From contig CAYVMO010000012.1 of NCBI GenBank assembly GCA_964452645.1, forward strand, positions 1 through 64,000: a stretch of 64,000 nt of DNA, written 5' to 3'. Of this stretch, positions 44,187-52,754 are shown one piece after another. The position numbers and the translations under genes were made by a program. Positions within the stretch are counted from its first letter, which is position 1. Every line of letters starts with the position of its first letter. A model generated the notes under the pieces. The model saw nothing but the letters and a program-made list of their open reading frames with translations, was not told the DNA's origin and did not search any database. The DNA is from CAYXTW01 sp964452645. Its GTDB lineage: Bacteria > Zixibacteria > MSB-5A5 > GN15 > PGXB01.

Positions 44187-46037
44187 CTATTTTTCAATCG
44201 CGTTTAATACTCTTTCATCCTGAATGAGTACATCTCTCATTAGCAGCTTATAGGGGAACTCCTTAAGTTTTGATTTTATAAAACCATCCAGGATTTTTAT
44301 AAGGGAAGAAGCTGTAATCAAAGACAAGTTTAATTCATAGTCAAGCCCACAGTCTTTTACGAAGTCGTCACTAAAGTCCGCGGCAACAAGTAACGATTTT
44401 ATGACCTTATAATCATTTTGTTTGGCGAGAGTTATATATGCTTTTAATTGTCTGGATACTGAGCTAAATTTGTTATAGCCGCTTTCCTTTATTGTTTTAC
44501 ATTCGATTAGAATCAATTCATTGTTACTCAGGTTTATAACAATATCAATCTTGTCTTTTTTTGTATTCAGTGATTTCCTGAGTTTTTCATCAACATTAAA
44601 TCCGAGTTTTGCGAATATGATTTTGGTCAAGTCTTCAAATTTTATACCCAATTCACTTTCATTTACTTGTAATCCATTTTCTTTAAGTGCGTTTAAATTC
44701 CTAAATCCAATGTTCTCATAGTTTTCAAGGTATATATTATCTGCGTCTTTATAAGCAGCTAATATATTTTGGACAAGGTTCCCCCGCAGTTTTACCTCTT
44801 TGGATTTGCAAAAAACCTCAAGATCCCTTTCGCTGATTATTTCAAGTATGTCTCTTGGTTTAATATTGTAATCAAGCAAATAATCGCCCTTTGTTACTAT
44901 TTCATCCTGTAGCTCAAATGTATCTTTAATCTGGGCGTTGAATTTCGGCAGCACCTCACCCATTTCTATTAGCAGCTTTTCATAACCGTCGATCGATATG
45001 CCGACTTTCTCATCTTGTTCAACTTCCTCGAAATACGCAATTAAGCTTTTGATTTTCTCTTCAATGGTCGCACCTTTTAAAGCTGGGGATATTTTGAGTC
45101 CTTTGCCACATAAATCATTGATAAATTTCTTTTTCGCCGATACCATCGTGCCTTCTTTGTAAATATCATTTATCAGGACGCCAGAAAAGGAAATACCCTC
45201 CCTGATAATTTCCCTGATTTTTTGTTCGAGAGGCAACCGCCAGTTGATGTTATGTTTTTTACATATAAGATTGATCTGCGCCTCCCGAAGAAGCCTCAAA
45301 ACCCGCCTAAAGAATTTATCCGCGACCTCCTTGTTTCTTACCTTTCTTAAAATCCTGACAAATTCATCGGCTACATAGACTATTCGGCTTTTCCGGGAAT
45401 AAAATATTACTCCGATGTTTTTAAGCCAACCGATTACTGAATCAATATCGTACTTCTTGACGGGAACCACCATGTGATTAATAAGTTTGATTTCTTCCTG
45501 CGATAGTTCAAGGTGTTGAGAGAGCGACGATAGAATAGACTGCTCTTCTTTTGTAATTTTTGCATCTTGATTATTTTCCAGATCATTGCAATAAGCAGTT
45601 TTTAGACAGGCCCGGTAAGTTTTATAGTCCCTTTTCCTTTGTTCGTCAATTTCCGATATGTCACTATCAAAAGACTTTTCCAACACGGATTGTTTTTTAT
45701 CGATATTCCTCAGTTCATTCTCATATAGATGAGCAAACCAATCCTGTCTCATTATGCAATTGCCATCCTTGATGATTATGTCTGTTACTATATCGAGTTG
45801 TGAAGTCGCATTGACAAATTCTGATCTTACATGTTTTGCAAATTCATTTTCAACAAGAATAAAAACTTTGGCGATGTTAATATTGTCCATGTTCTTTAGT
45901 TCTTTACTCTTGTCGCTTAAAACCTCATCAATCTTTTTCGCGTTTTGTGGTTTGTCAGTGATGATGCTGTCAATTATTTTAAGAAAAGCATTCTTCTCAA
46001 ATGAATTAAGGCGGTCAAGAATTTTTTCCAATTTCAT
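44187..46037 (-). CDS. Orphan protein with PD-(D/E)xK nuclease-like C-terminus
   Basis: A 616-residue soluble protein, compositionally A/T-richer and Lys/Ile/Asn-richer than its neighbours, suggesting acquisition. Most is helical and unfamiliar (residues 1-380). A segment around 400-430 (LEVFCKSKEVKLRGNLVQNI) weakly resembles a SAP helix pair. Residues 465-535 have the Mrr/RE-like pattern: E468 in GIKFEDLTKIIFAKLGF, KKDKIDIVI (D498), LILIECKTIKE (E512-C-K514) and SRQLKAY, matching the PD-(D/E)xK core. A solitary restriction-like or defence nuclease is an inference. It has no methylase or other recognisable partner beside it. Confidence 0.6.
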   Translation of the reverse strand: MKLEKILDRLNSFEKNAFLKIIDSIITDKPQNAKKIDEVLSDKSKELKNMDNINIAKVFILVENEFAKHVRSEFVNATSQLDIVTDIIIKDGNCIMRQDWFAHLYENELRNIDKKQSVLEKSFDSDISEIDEQRKRDYKTYRACLKTAYCNDLENNQDAKITKEEQSILSSLSQHLELSQEEIKLINHMVVPVKKYDIDSVIGWLKNIGVIFYSRKSRIVYVADEFVRILRKVRNKEVADKFFRRVLRLLREAQINLICKKHNINWRLPLEQKIREIIREGISFSGVLINDIYKEGTMVSAKKKFINDLCGKGLKISPALKGATIEEKIKSLIAYFEEVEQDEKVGISIDGYEKLLIEMGEVLPKFNAQIKDTFELQDEIVTKGDYLLDYNIKPRDILEIISERDLEVFCKSKEVKLRGNLVQNILAAYKDADNIYLENYENIGFRNLNALKENGLQVNESELGIKFEDLTKIIFAKLGFNVDEKLRKSLNTKKDKIDIVINLSNNELILIECKTIKESGYNKFSSVSRQLKAYITLAKQNDYKVIKSLLVAADFSDDFVKDCGLDYELNLSLITASSLIKILDGFIKSKLKEFPYKLLMRDVLIQDERVLNAIEK

Positions 46038-46277
46038 ATTATTCCACTCCTCTTTAAAATATGCGAATATGATAATTTACTCAATAACGAGATTATTATA
46101 TATTTAAAGGATTTAGATTGTCAAGGACAAAGTCGGATGAAATCCTTACGAAATATTATCTTTTCGGGCTGGTAGTCGCCCTCCTCGGCTGTGGGTTCAT
46201 TAATTGCAGTTATTTTCATTTAGAGACAATATTTGATTTTCAAATGAGGATTATTTTTTAATCTTTCGCGCTCGCAT

Positions 46278-46320
46278 GAGGCATGCCTCGCGCGATTGTC
46301 AGGAGCGCAGGGCTCCTGAC
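46278..46320. repeat. Palindrome and hairpin downstream of kup
   Basis: GAGGCATGCCTC at 46278-46289 is a perfect palindrome, followed by a 9-bp perfect stem (46298-46306 with 46312-46320, GTCAGGAGC / GCTCCTGAC) and a 5-base loop. Located immediately past the kup stop, it could end the kup transcript; a U-tract is lacking. The CAGGAG/CTCCTG arm recurs in the dyads at the other end of kup. Confidence 0.5.
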
Positions 46321-46330
46321 CTACCGCCTG

Positions 46331-48229
46331 CTAAATCTTAAGCTGGACGCCGACTTCCATGATTTGTTGTTGGGGGATGTCAAAAAATGTCGAGGCGTCG
46401 TACGCATTACGCGACAAAAAGGCGAAAAGGTGCGCCCGCCAGCGGCTGATCGTATGCCCCTCGTCCCAGATCAACTTCTCCCGCCCGAGAAAGAAACTGG
46501 TCGTATCAAGCGGGAAGTCCAATCCCTGATCTTTGGCCAGCGACAGCACCTTGGGGATAACCGGAGATTCCATAAAACCATAATGTGCCATAATCTCGTA
46601 ACATCCGGAACCCAGCTCACGGATTTTCACTTTTTCCAGATTGGGAACGCGGGGAATCTCGACGGCGCTGAAGTGCAGGAAACCGATTTGTGTATGTAAG
46701 ACTTTATTATGTTTGAGATTTTGTGACAGCGCCACCGGGACCGTTTCGGGCTGACCGGACATGAAAATGGCGGTTCCTTTGATGCGCGGGATCTGGCCCG
46801 AGGCCAGCTGGCTGCGGAGTTCATAGAATGGTACCGATAATGCTTTGAACTGCTGGCTAAGAATTTCCCGGCCCCGTTTCCAGGTCAGCATGACAATCAG
46901 CAGTGCGGCTCCGACTATTAATGGAAACCAGGCCCCGTGGAATATCTTGCTGATGTTGGCCGAGAAGAAACAAAAATCGACGATGAAAAATGCTATGAAG
47001 GGAATCCCGGCGGCGATACGGCTCCACCTCCATTTCTCCCGCGCTACGGCATAAAAAAGAAAACTGGTTATCAGCATGGTAGAAGTGACGGCGACACCGT
47101 AGGCGGCGGCCAGTTTACTGGAAGATTGAAAGCCGAAGACAAGGGCGAGAGTAGCTATCATCATCAGCCAGTTGACTTGAGGGACATAAATCTGGCCGAT
47201 ATGTTTCGACGAGGTATGGATTATTCTCATACGGGGCAGATAGCCGAGTTGCACCGCCTGACGGGTCAGCGAAAAAACGCCGGTGATTATAGCCTGCGAG
47301 GCGATAATCGTGGCGGTGGTGGCCAGCAGGACCATGGGGATGATAGCCCATGACGGCACGGTGGCATAAAACGGATGATGAGCCTCTTCGGGACGAGACA
47401 AAAGAATCGCTCCCTGTCCGAAATAATTCAATAAAAGCGCCGGCAATACAAAAGTAAACCAGACCAGTCGGATCGGTTTTTTGCCGAAATGTCCCAAATC
47501 CGCATATAAAGCCTCGGCCCCTGTGACTACCAGAAACACCGCGCCCAGAACGGTAAATCCATGCAAATTATTTTTCAGGAGAAAATCGATTCCGTACCAT
47601 GGCAAGATTGCCGCGAAAACATCGGGATGATGCAATATCTGTCGCAGACCGAGTATCGCCAGGACCGAGAACCATACGAGAATAATCGGGCCGAATAACG
47701 CCCCGACCCGGGCTGTCCCGCGATGCTGAAGCAGAAACAATCCGGCCAGAATCAGCAGAGTGGCCGGAATGACATAAGGTTGAAAATTCGGGGTGATAAT
47801 GCGCAGCCCTTCAGCCGCACTCATAACCGAAATCGCCGGGGTAATTATTCCGTCACCATACAAAAGGCAGGCGCCGAAAATACCGGCGATTATTAAAAGC
47901 CGGCGAAACCGGCGGTACGATTCGCGTCCGGATTTGGCTAAAGCGGTCAATGCCAGAACGCCACCCTCGCCGCGATTATCGGCCCTTAATATAAAAATGA
48001 GGTATTTTACAGAGACAATCAGCGTAAGGGCCCAGAACATGAGTGAAAGGACACCCAGGATGTTTTCCCGGCTGACGGCGATGCCGTACTCGCCATGAAA
48101 ACACTCTCTGATAGCATACAGCGGACTGGTTCCGATATCACCGAAGACGACACCCAATGCCAGAAGCGCCATTTTGGCCGAGGAGTGTTTTCCTATCTTG
48201 ATATCATTATTGCTTTGATTATTGGCCAT
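46331..48229 (-). CDS. kup: Kup/Trk-H type potassium uptake permease
   Basis: 632 residues with about twelve hydrophobic helices and the Kup signature ALGVVFGDIGTSPLYAIRECF, GDGIITPAISVMSAAEGL and the conserved VTGAEALYADLGHFGKKPI. The C-terminal cytoplasmic domain is present (FMSGQPETVPVALSQNLKHN, ISRWRAHLFAFLSRNA). Kup takes up K+ by proton symport. It is flanked by dyads at both ends. No cyclic-di-AMP riboswitch was identified upstream, though the 233-base leader is A/T-rich. Confidence 0.96.
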   Translation of the reverse strand: MANNQSNNDIKIGKHSSAKMALLALGVVFGDIGTSPLYAIRECFHGEYGIAVSRENILGVLSLMFWALTLIVSVKYLIFILRADNRGEGGVLALTALAKSGRESYRRFRRLLIIAGIFGACLLYGDGIITPAISVMSAAEGLRIITPNFQPYVIPATLLILAGLFLLQHRGTARVGALFGPIILVWFSVLAILGLRQILHHPDVFAAILPWYGIDFLLKNNLHGFTVLGAVFLVVTGAEALYADLGHFGKKPIRLVWFTFVLPALLLNYFGQGAILLSRPEEAHHPFYATVPSWAIIPMVLLATTATIIASQAIITGVFSLTRQAVQLGYLPRMRIIHTSSKHIGQIYVPQVNWLMMIATLALVFGFQSSSKLAAAYGVAVTSTMLITSFLFYAVAREKWRWSRIAAGIPFIAFFIVDFCFFSANISKIFHGAWFPLIVGAALLIVMLTWKRGREILSQQFKALSVPFYELRSQLASGQIPRIKGTAIFMSGQPETVPVALSQNLKHNKVLHTQIGFLHFSAVEIPRVPNLEKVKIRELGSGCYEIMAHYGFMESPVIPKVLSLAKDQGLDFPLDTTSFFLGREKLIWDEGHTISRWRAHLFAFLSRNAYDASTFFDIPQQQIMEVGVQLKI

Positions 48230-48395
48230 ATATTTACTCGGTCTTAATCAATCAGAATATTTTAAGAGACAATTATGCAGACTTTCAATTTTGTATACAT
48301 CATAAATGAAGATTTATACAAAAAAAACGACAATGTTACCAATCAAAAATCAATTAATTTATAAGCTATTGGTAAACATGGGATTAATTCAGTGG

Positions 48396-48455
48396 GGCAG
48401 GTCTCCCTGAGACCTGCCAATTTTATATATGGCAGGAGCCGGAAACTCCCGCCAT
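48396..48455. repeat. Two strong hairpins between kup and the glutathione peroxidase gene
   Basis: A 10-bp perfect stem (GGCAGGTCTC at 48396-48405 with 48409-48418, 3-base loop) is followed by a second hairpin (48429-48438 with 48446-48455, 10 positions, one mismatch, core GGCAGGAG/CTCCCGCC). The GPx gene ends at 48463 and is read towards these stems, so they may be its transcript end; A/T flanks (AATTTT) fit. The GGCAGG word links the two stems and resembles the dyad at the far end of kup. Confidence 0.6.
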
Positions 48456-48462
48456 ACGATGA

Positions 48463-49059
48463 TTATAGAAGTTTTTTTATTTGCCCGACCAGTTCATCCG
48501 ACATCGGTTCGACCGCTGAGTCGAAACGAGCGACCACTTTGCCTTTACGGTCAAGAAGGAATTTGTTAAAATTCCATGTGATTTCGCCGGGATATCTCGA
48601 TTTTTCGGTCAACTCGACATACAGCGGATGCTTGTCCTCACCCTTAACGCTGATTTTGGACATCATCGGAAAGGTAACACCGAATTTCGATTGACAGAAT
48701 TTCAGAATCTCTTCATTGCTGCCCGGCTCCTGGTTTTTGAAATTATTTTCCGGAAAGCCAAGAATGACAAAACCTTTGTCTTTATACTTCTCGTACAGCT
48801 TTTCAAGCCCGGCGTACTGCGGCGTATAGCCGCACTTGCTGGCCACATTAACAATTAAAACGACCTTACCCTTATAATCGGCAAGGGAGGCGCTGTCGCC
48901 GGTTATTGTCTTGAAAGGTATATTCATCAGATCAAGGTCGGTACTTGTGTTTATATTATTTGCCTGCATTTTATCTCCCGAGTTGTTGCTCTTCTGTTTC
49001 TCGCCGCCAAAAGCGACGCCGAAAAGAAGCACCGTTAAGATTACTATATATTTTGACAT
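48463..49059 (-). CDS. Glutathione peroxidase family thiol peroxidase, exported
   Basis: A 198-residue GPx-like protein with an N-terminal signal peptide (IVILTVLLFGVAFGG), so it acts outside the cytoplasm. The peroxidatic cysteine C76 lies in VNVASKCGYTPQYAG; the Gln-Trp-Asn partners are in FKNQEPGS (Q110) and TWNFNKFLLD (W162, N163). The second cysteine of the usual FPCNQF motif is a glutamate here (FPENNF), so thioredoxin-dependent chemistry must use another Cys or donor. It uses normal Cys, in contrast to the Sec peroxiredoxin at 34 kb. Confidence 0.93.
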   Translation of the reverse strand: MSKYIVILTVLLFGVAFGGEKQKSNNSGDKMQANNINTSTDLDLMNIPFKTITGDSASLADYKGKVVLIVNVASKCGYTPQYAGLEKLYEKYKDKGFVILGFPENNFKNQEPGSNEEILKFCQSKFGVTFPMMSKISVKGEDKHPLYVELTEKSRYPGEITWNFNKFLLDRKGKVVARFDSAVEPMSDELVGQIKKLL

Positions 49060-49154
49060 TTTATTACTCCTTTAACCATATCTTTATGTAATATTGCAAA
49101 CAATCGTGAAGGATGGAATGTTCCTTTTTATCAATTTTGCTATCCACAATTCGC

Positions 49155-49183
49155 TTGACTATCGGAGACGGAAGGAATAGATT
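49155..49183 (+). promoter_or_regulatory. Sigma-70-type promoter of tRNA-Gly
   Basis: TTGACT (49155-49160) and TAGATT (49178-49183) are separated by exactly 17 bases, ending 21 bases before the tRNA 5' end. Good fit to -35/-10 consensus; no other candidate lies between the GPx gene and the tRNA. Confidence 0.7.
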
Positions 49184-49204
49184 TATTTCAAAATTGTAAA
49201 CTTA

Positions 49205-49276
49205 GCGGGCGTAATTCAGCGGTAGAATGCAAGCTTCCCAAGCTTGACGTCGTGGGTTCGACCCCCATCGCCCGCT
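49205..49276 (+). tRNA. tRNA-Gly (anticodon CCC)
   Basis: 72 bases fold into a cloverleaf: acceptor GCGGGCG pairs with CGCCCGC (49269-49275) plus T discriminator; the D arm is AGCGGTAGA-like; the anticodon arm CAAGC-TTCCCAA-GCTTG has a perfect 5-bp stem and loop CCC in the middle; the T arm has GTGGG and the TTCGA loop. It decodes GGG glycine codons. CCA is not encoded. The start of the downstream DUF512 gene is only seven bases away. Confidence 0.95.
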
Positions 49277-49282
49277 TTTATT

Positions 49283-50563
49283 ATGGCTATGAAAATTATC
49301 GATGTCGATAAAAACTCGCCTCTGTTGGGGAGAGTAAAACCAGGATATAAATTGGTCTTAATCAATGACCAACCGGTATACGATAATCTCGATTATATGT
49401 TCAAATCGTCTGATAACAACTTAAGGCTGGTTTTTGAGAATACATCCGGTGACAAGCTCTTATTTAATATAAGGAAATCATCCGATTTAGGTTTGACATT
49501 CGAAAGCGATAAAATCCTGACCTGCAAAAATAAATGTATATTTTGCTTTGTACATCAGCAGCCAAAAGGGATGCGGCGCTCTTTGTACATTAAAGATGAA
49601 GATTATCGGTTATCATTCACGCATGGTAATTTTATTTCGATGTCGAATTTGAAAAAATACGATTTAAGGCGAATTATAGCGCAGCGTTTATCACCTTTGT
49701 ATGTTTCGGTGCATACGACTGATGATGATTTGCGGCGATTCATGTTCGGAAATAAGAATCTGTCGCCGATACGACCGGTATTGAAATATCTAACCGGCAA
49801 TGGAATTGTGTTTCATACTCAGGTCGTGGTTTGTCCGGGAATTAACGACTGTTATCATCTGGAAAAGACAATCAACGATTTATATGCTCTCTATCCGGGT
49901 GTTAAGACAGTCGGTGTCGTACCGGTCGGATTGACGAAATACCGCAATAATCTGCCCCGACTTAAACCTTTCGCAAGGGAAGAAGCCGCAAATTTGCTTG
50001 ATAATATTCATATAATGCAGAGTGATTTCCTTGCGCATAGTGGCTCGCGATTTGTTTTCGCCGCCGACGAATTTTATATTCTGGCCGGAAGGAAACTACC
50101 GGCGATGTCCGAATATGAGGAGATGGAGCAGTTTGAAAATGGAGTCGGTATGATGCGAAAATTCCTGACCGATTTTAATCGTCGCAAAAGAGCCCTGTCG
50201 AGTATAAAACGAAATAAAAAAATCGCTATGATAACCGGCGAATCGGCTTATGAGATAATCAGAGACAATATTGTTTCCCAACTGAAAAAAAATCGACTTC
50301 GGGTTGATATTTTTCCGGTCGGGAACCGTTTCTGGGGGAAGAATGTTACTGTCAGCGGTTTATTGACCGGTCATGATTTACTGGCGGCGGTCAGGAAAAT
50401 AAACAAAAATTATGATATTGCCCTATTGCCGCCCAACTGCCTGAATAATGAAGAGCTTTTTCTGGATGATCTCTCGCTCGAATTATTTCAAAAAAAGGCC
50501 GGTATGGACATTAAAGTCGGATCGTACAATCTGATTGAAACGCTCAGAGAGGTGTCGGCATGA
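49283..50563 (+). CDS. DUF512 radical-SAM-like protein with N-terminal PDZ segment
   Basis: 426 residues from ATG 49283 (MAMKIIDV); an earlier in-frame start lies inside the tRNA. The N-terminus is a short PDZ-like segment (LLGRVKPGYKLVLINDQPV). The CxxxCxxC triplet CKNKCIFCFVHQQ binds the iron-sulphur cluster, followed by RLSFTHGNFISMSNLK and the DUF512 stretch (YALYPGVKTVGVVPVGLTKYR, FAADEFYILAG, and the end of ITGESAYEIIRDNIV). The family is conserved next to der in many bacteria, with a suspected role in translation or ribosome biology. The stop overlaps der by four bases. Confidence 0.9.
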   Translation: MAMKIIDVDKNSPLLGRVKPGYKLVLINDQPVYDNLDYMFKSSDNNLRLVFENTSGDKLLFNIRKSSDLGLTFESDKILTCKNKCIFCFVHQQPKGMRRSLYIKDEDYRLSFTHGNFISMSNLKKYDLRRIIAQRLSPLYVSVHTTDDDLRRFMFGNKNLSPIRPVLKYLTGNGIVFHTQVVVCPGINDCYHLEKTINDLYALYPGVKTVGVVPVGLTKYRNNLPRLKPFAREEAANLLDNIHIMQSDFLAHSGSRFVFAADEFYILAGRKLPAMSEYEEMEQFENGVGMMRKFLTDFNRRKRALSSIKRNKKIAMITGESAYEIIRDNIVSQLKKNRLRVDIFPVGNRFWGKNVTVSGLLTGHDLLAAVRKINKNYDIALLPPNCLNNEELFLDDLSLELFQKKAGMDIKVGSYNLIETLREVSA

Positions 50564-51870
50564 GTTTTCCGCTGGTGGCGCTGATTGGTCATCCTAATGT
50601 CGGGAAATCATCGCTGTTTAACCGCTTTTTGCAGAAGCGATTGGCGATTGTCGATGACACGCCGGGTGTCACCCGCGATCGTAATTATTCCTTATGCGAA
50701 TGGGCGGGACGGGAATTCTACCTGATTGATACCGGCGGTATTATCCCCGGGACAAAAAGCGGCATCAGCCGGATGGTTCTGGAGCAGTCGGAGATGGCCA
50801 TCGAACAGGCCGACCTGATTGTTCTCATAGTCGATTGCCAGACCGGAGTGGATAATATCGATCAAAAAATTGCCTCCCGATTGCTGAAATCGGACAAAAA
50901 AGTCCTTTTGCTGGTCAATAAAGTCGACCGTGATATCGATGAAGCTGAAATTTTTCAGTTTATGAAACTCGGTCTGGGGGACCCGATGGCGGTTTCGGCG
51001 ACGGTCGGATTGGGCATCGGGGAGGCGCTTGACAGTATTGTCGCATTGCTGCCGTCGGTCGAAGAAAGCGCCGCTGAAGATGAGGCGGTCAGAATTGCGG
51101 TTATCGGCCGACCCAATGTCGGCAAGTCGATGTTCATAAATCGCCTTATCGGCGAGGAGCGGACGATCGTATCGGAGATTCCCGGAACGACGCGCGATGC
51201 GGTCGATACTCCTTTCGTATTCGAAGGGCGGAAATATGTACTTATCGATACCGCCGGATTGCGACGGAAATCGAAAGTCACGGAAGATATCGAGTATTAT
51301 ACGACACTGCGAACGCTTCGAACTATCGAAAATTGCGATGTGGCGGTCGTTCTTCTCGATGCCTCCGAGGGATTGCTATTTCAGGATTTGAAAGTTATCG
51401 AAGATGCCGCCTCGGCTCGAAGGGCGATTATTCTGGCAGCCAATAAATGGGATTTGGTCGAGAAAGATGATCGAACCGCCGACCGGTTTACGGCAGAGGT
51501 CAAAAAGCATGCCCGGACGCTTTCATATATTCCGATCATTTATATTTCGGCCCTGACCGGGCAACGAGTAATCAAGAGCGTTGCATTAATTGATAAAGTG
51601 TACCAAAGCTGGCACCGTCGATTACCTACCGCCGAACTGAATACATTTCTCGAAGAAATCGTGCAGAAACAACCGCCGGCCGCGGCTCGCGGCAAGTACA
51701 TCAGGCTTTATTATATCACTCAGGCCGGTATCAGGCCGCCGACCTTCGTGCTTTTCAGCAATAATCCCAAACTGCTTCAAAAAAGTTATCTGCGCTATAT
51801 TGAAAATCAGTTGCGGGAAAGATATGATTTCGAAGGCATCCCGATTCGCATCAAAATCAAAAAACGATGA
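50560..51870 (+). CDS. der: Ribosome-assembly GTPase Der (EngA)
   Basis: 436 residues with tandem GTPase domains: G1 LIGHPNVGKSSLFNRF, DTGG and NKVDRD in the first, and G1 VIGRPNVGKSMFINRL, DTAG and NKWD in the second, plus a C-terminal KH-like domain (GKYIRLYYITQAGIRPPTFVLF). Der supports 50S subunit maturation. The first P-loop has GHPNVGKSS instead of the usual GRPNVGKST, which is tolerable. The ATG overlaps the preceding DUF512 stop. Confidence 0.97.
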   Translation: MSFPLVALIGHPNVGKSSLFNRFLQKRLAIVDDTPGVTRDRNYSLCEWAGREFYLIDTGGIIPGTKSGISRMVLEQSEMAIEQADLIVLIVDCQTGVDNIDQKIASRLLKSDKKVLLLVNKVDRDIDEAEIFQFMKLGLGDPMAVSATVGLGIGEALDSIVALLPSVEESAAEDEAVRIAVIGRPNVGKSMFINRLIGEERTIVSEIPGTTRDAVDTPFVFEGRKYVLIDTAGLRRKSKVTEDIEYYTTLRTLRTIENCDVAVVLLDASEGLLFQDLKVIEDAASARRAIILAANKWDLVEKDDRTADRFTAEVKKHARTLSYIPIIYISALTGQRVIKSVALIDKVYQSWHRRLPTAELNTFLEEIVQKQPPAAARGKYIRLYYITQAGIRPPTFVLFSNNPKLLQKSYLRYIENQLRERYDFEGIPIRIKIKKR

Positions 51871-51879
51871 CATAAAAAA

Positions 51880-51907
51880 ACCCGCCGACCGGCAAAAATC
51901 AGCGGGT
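51880..51907 (-). terminator. Intrinsic terminator of the small PEP-CTERM gene
   Basis: ACCCGC (51880-51885) pairs with GCGGGT (51902-51907). Read on the minus strand the stem is followed by a T-run of seven, 20 bases past the PEP-CTERM stop at 51928. It also lies just past der, whose 3' end may use it less efficiently. Confidence 0.7.
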
Positions 51908-51927
51908 ATCTTCTCTGGGCTGGTTTA

Positions 51928-52302
51928 TTATTTCAAGAATTTTTTTCTTATTCCTATACCGGCCAAACCGATGCCTATTAAAATCAGCGTGGTCGGCTCC
52001 GGGGTGGTTGCGGTCCCGGGCCGGCAAATTTTATTATCACCGGTGTTGCCTGATTCTGATGCTCCTGTCCCATAATCATAAAATCCGGAATAATATGTTG
52101 AATTCAATCCGAAGCTTCCGGTCGCGTAATCCCAACCATATCCACTACCACCATAGAAATCGTAATTGTAGTTCAAACTCCTGATATCCTGATCTTCGAC
52201 CCTGAAGGTCGTTGTCAAATCGGTGGAGAAAGTTGTCAGTTGGGCATTCGCGACTGAAACGGTTACGATTAAGAGAATCAGTATGCCAGCGAGCTTTTTC
52301 AT
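51928..52302 (-). CDS. Small PEP-CTERM sorting-signal protein
   Basis: 124 residues from MKKLAGILILLIVTVSVANAQ (signal peptide, cleavage near ANAQ) to a C-terminal anchor TTPEPTTLILIGIGLAGIGI-RKKFLK. The middle is rich in Gly, Tyr, Ser and Asn (NYNYDFYGGSGYGWDYATG), suggesting a low-complexity, surface-exposed or matrix-like protein. The PEP motif here is TPEP rather than VPEP. The start is chosen for the GAGG ribosome site. Second PEP-CTERM protein of the window, without a local exosortase. Confidence 0.85.
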   Translation of the reverse strand: MKKLAGILILLIVTVSVANAQLTTFSTDLTTTFRVEDQDIRSLNYNYDFYGGSGYGWDYATGSFGLNSTYYSGFYDYGTGASESGNTGDNKICRPGTATTPEPTTLILIGIGLAGIGIRKKFLK

Positions 52303-52754
52303 TATTATTCCTCTCAAGTGTATTTGCATGCAATTTCCGGGCCGATCCGACAGATAGAAACATAGATGTACTGCCGTCAACAGACTAAAAATGTAATGCA
52401 TTAATTAGGATAAAAATTGCCTTATTTGACTGTCGGTAAGTGTCGAATTGCTTGTGGGACAGCATCTTTAACCAAATCCTCGGATTTTATTACGACGAAC
52501 GCTGCGAAATATTTCTCATTTAAACAGCGCCGAAGATGTTTTAATTTATTTCCTACCGTTATCCGGTATTACCGGACGTCGGGCTTTGTCCTCAAAAAAC
52601 CGTAAAAATGGATATTCGGTGATATTCTTTCTGCCGTTTTTGTGCAGGCGGACGCCTATTTTTTCGGGCGATTTTACATTGCAGAACAGCCATTTCATGG
52701 ATTAATGGCGGCGTTTTTCATAAAATCATCTCTTTTTATGCCGAATAAGTTCTT
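52303..52754. other. Intergenic stretch before the RsbU-like gene
   Basis: A 452-base gap. It holds a small dyad (TCCGGT / ACCGGA at 52562-52576) and, at its end, TAAA (52721-52724), 15 bases, then GCCGAATA (52740-52747), near the sigma-28 consensus. The first codon of rsbU lies seven bases further on, so the transcript would be almost leaderless if that promoter is used. No other gene, RNA or repeat seen. Confidence 0.4.

Noticed and set aside
48230..48395. c-di-AMP (ydaO-type) riboswitch upstream of kup
   Set aside because: No conserved ydaO core or pseudoknot elements could be recognised by eye; region is simply A/T-rich.
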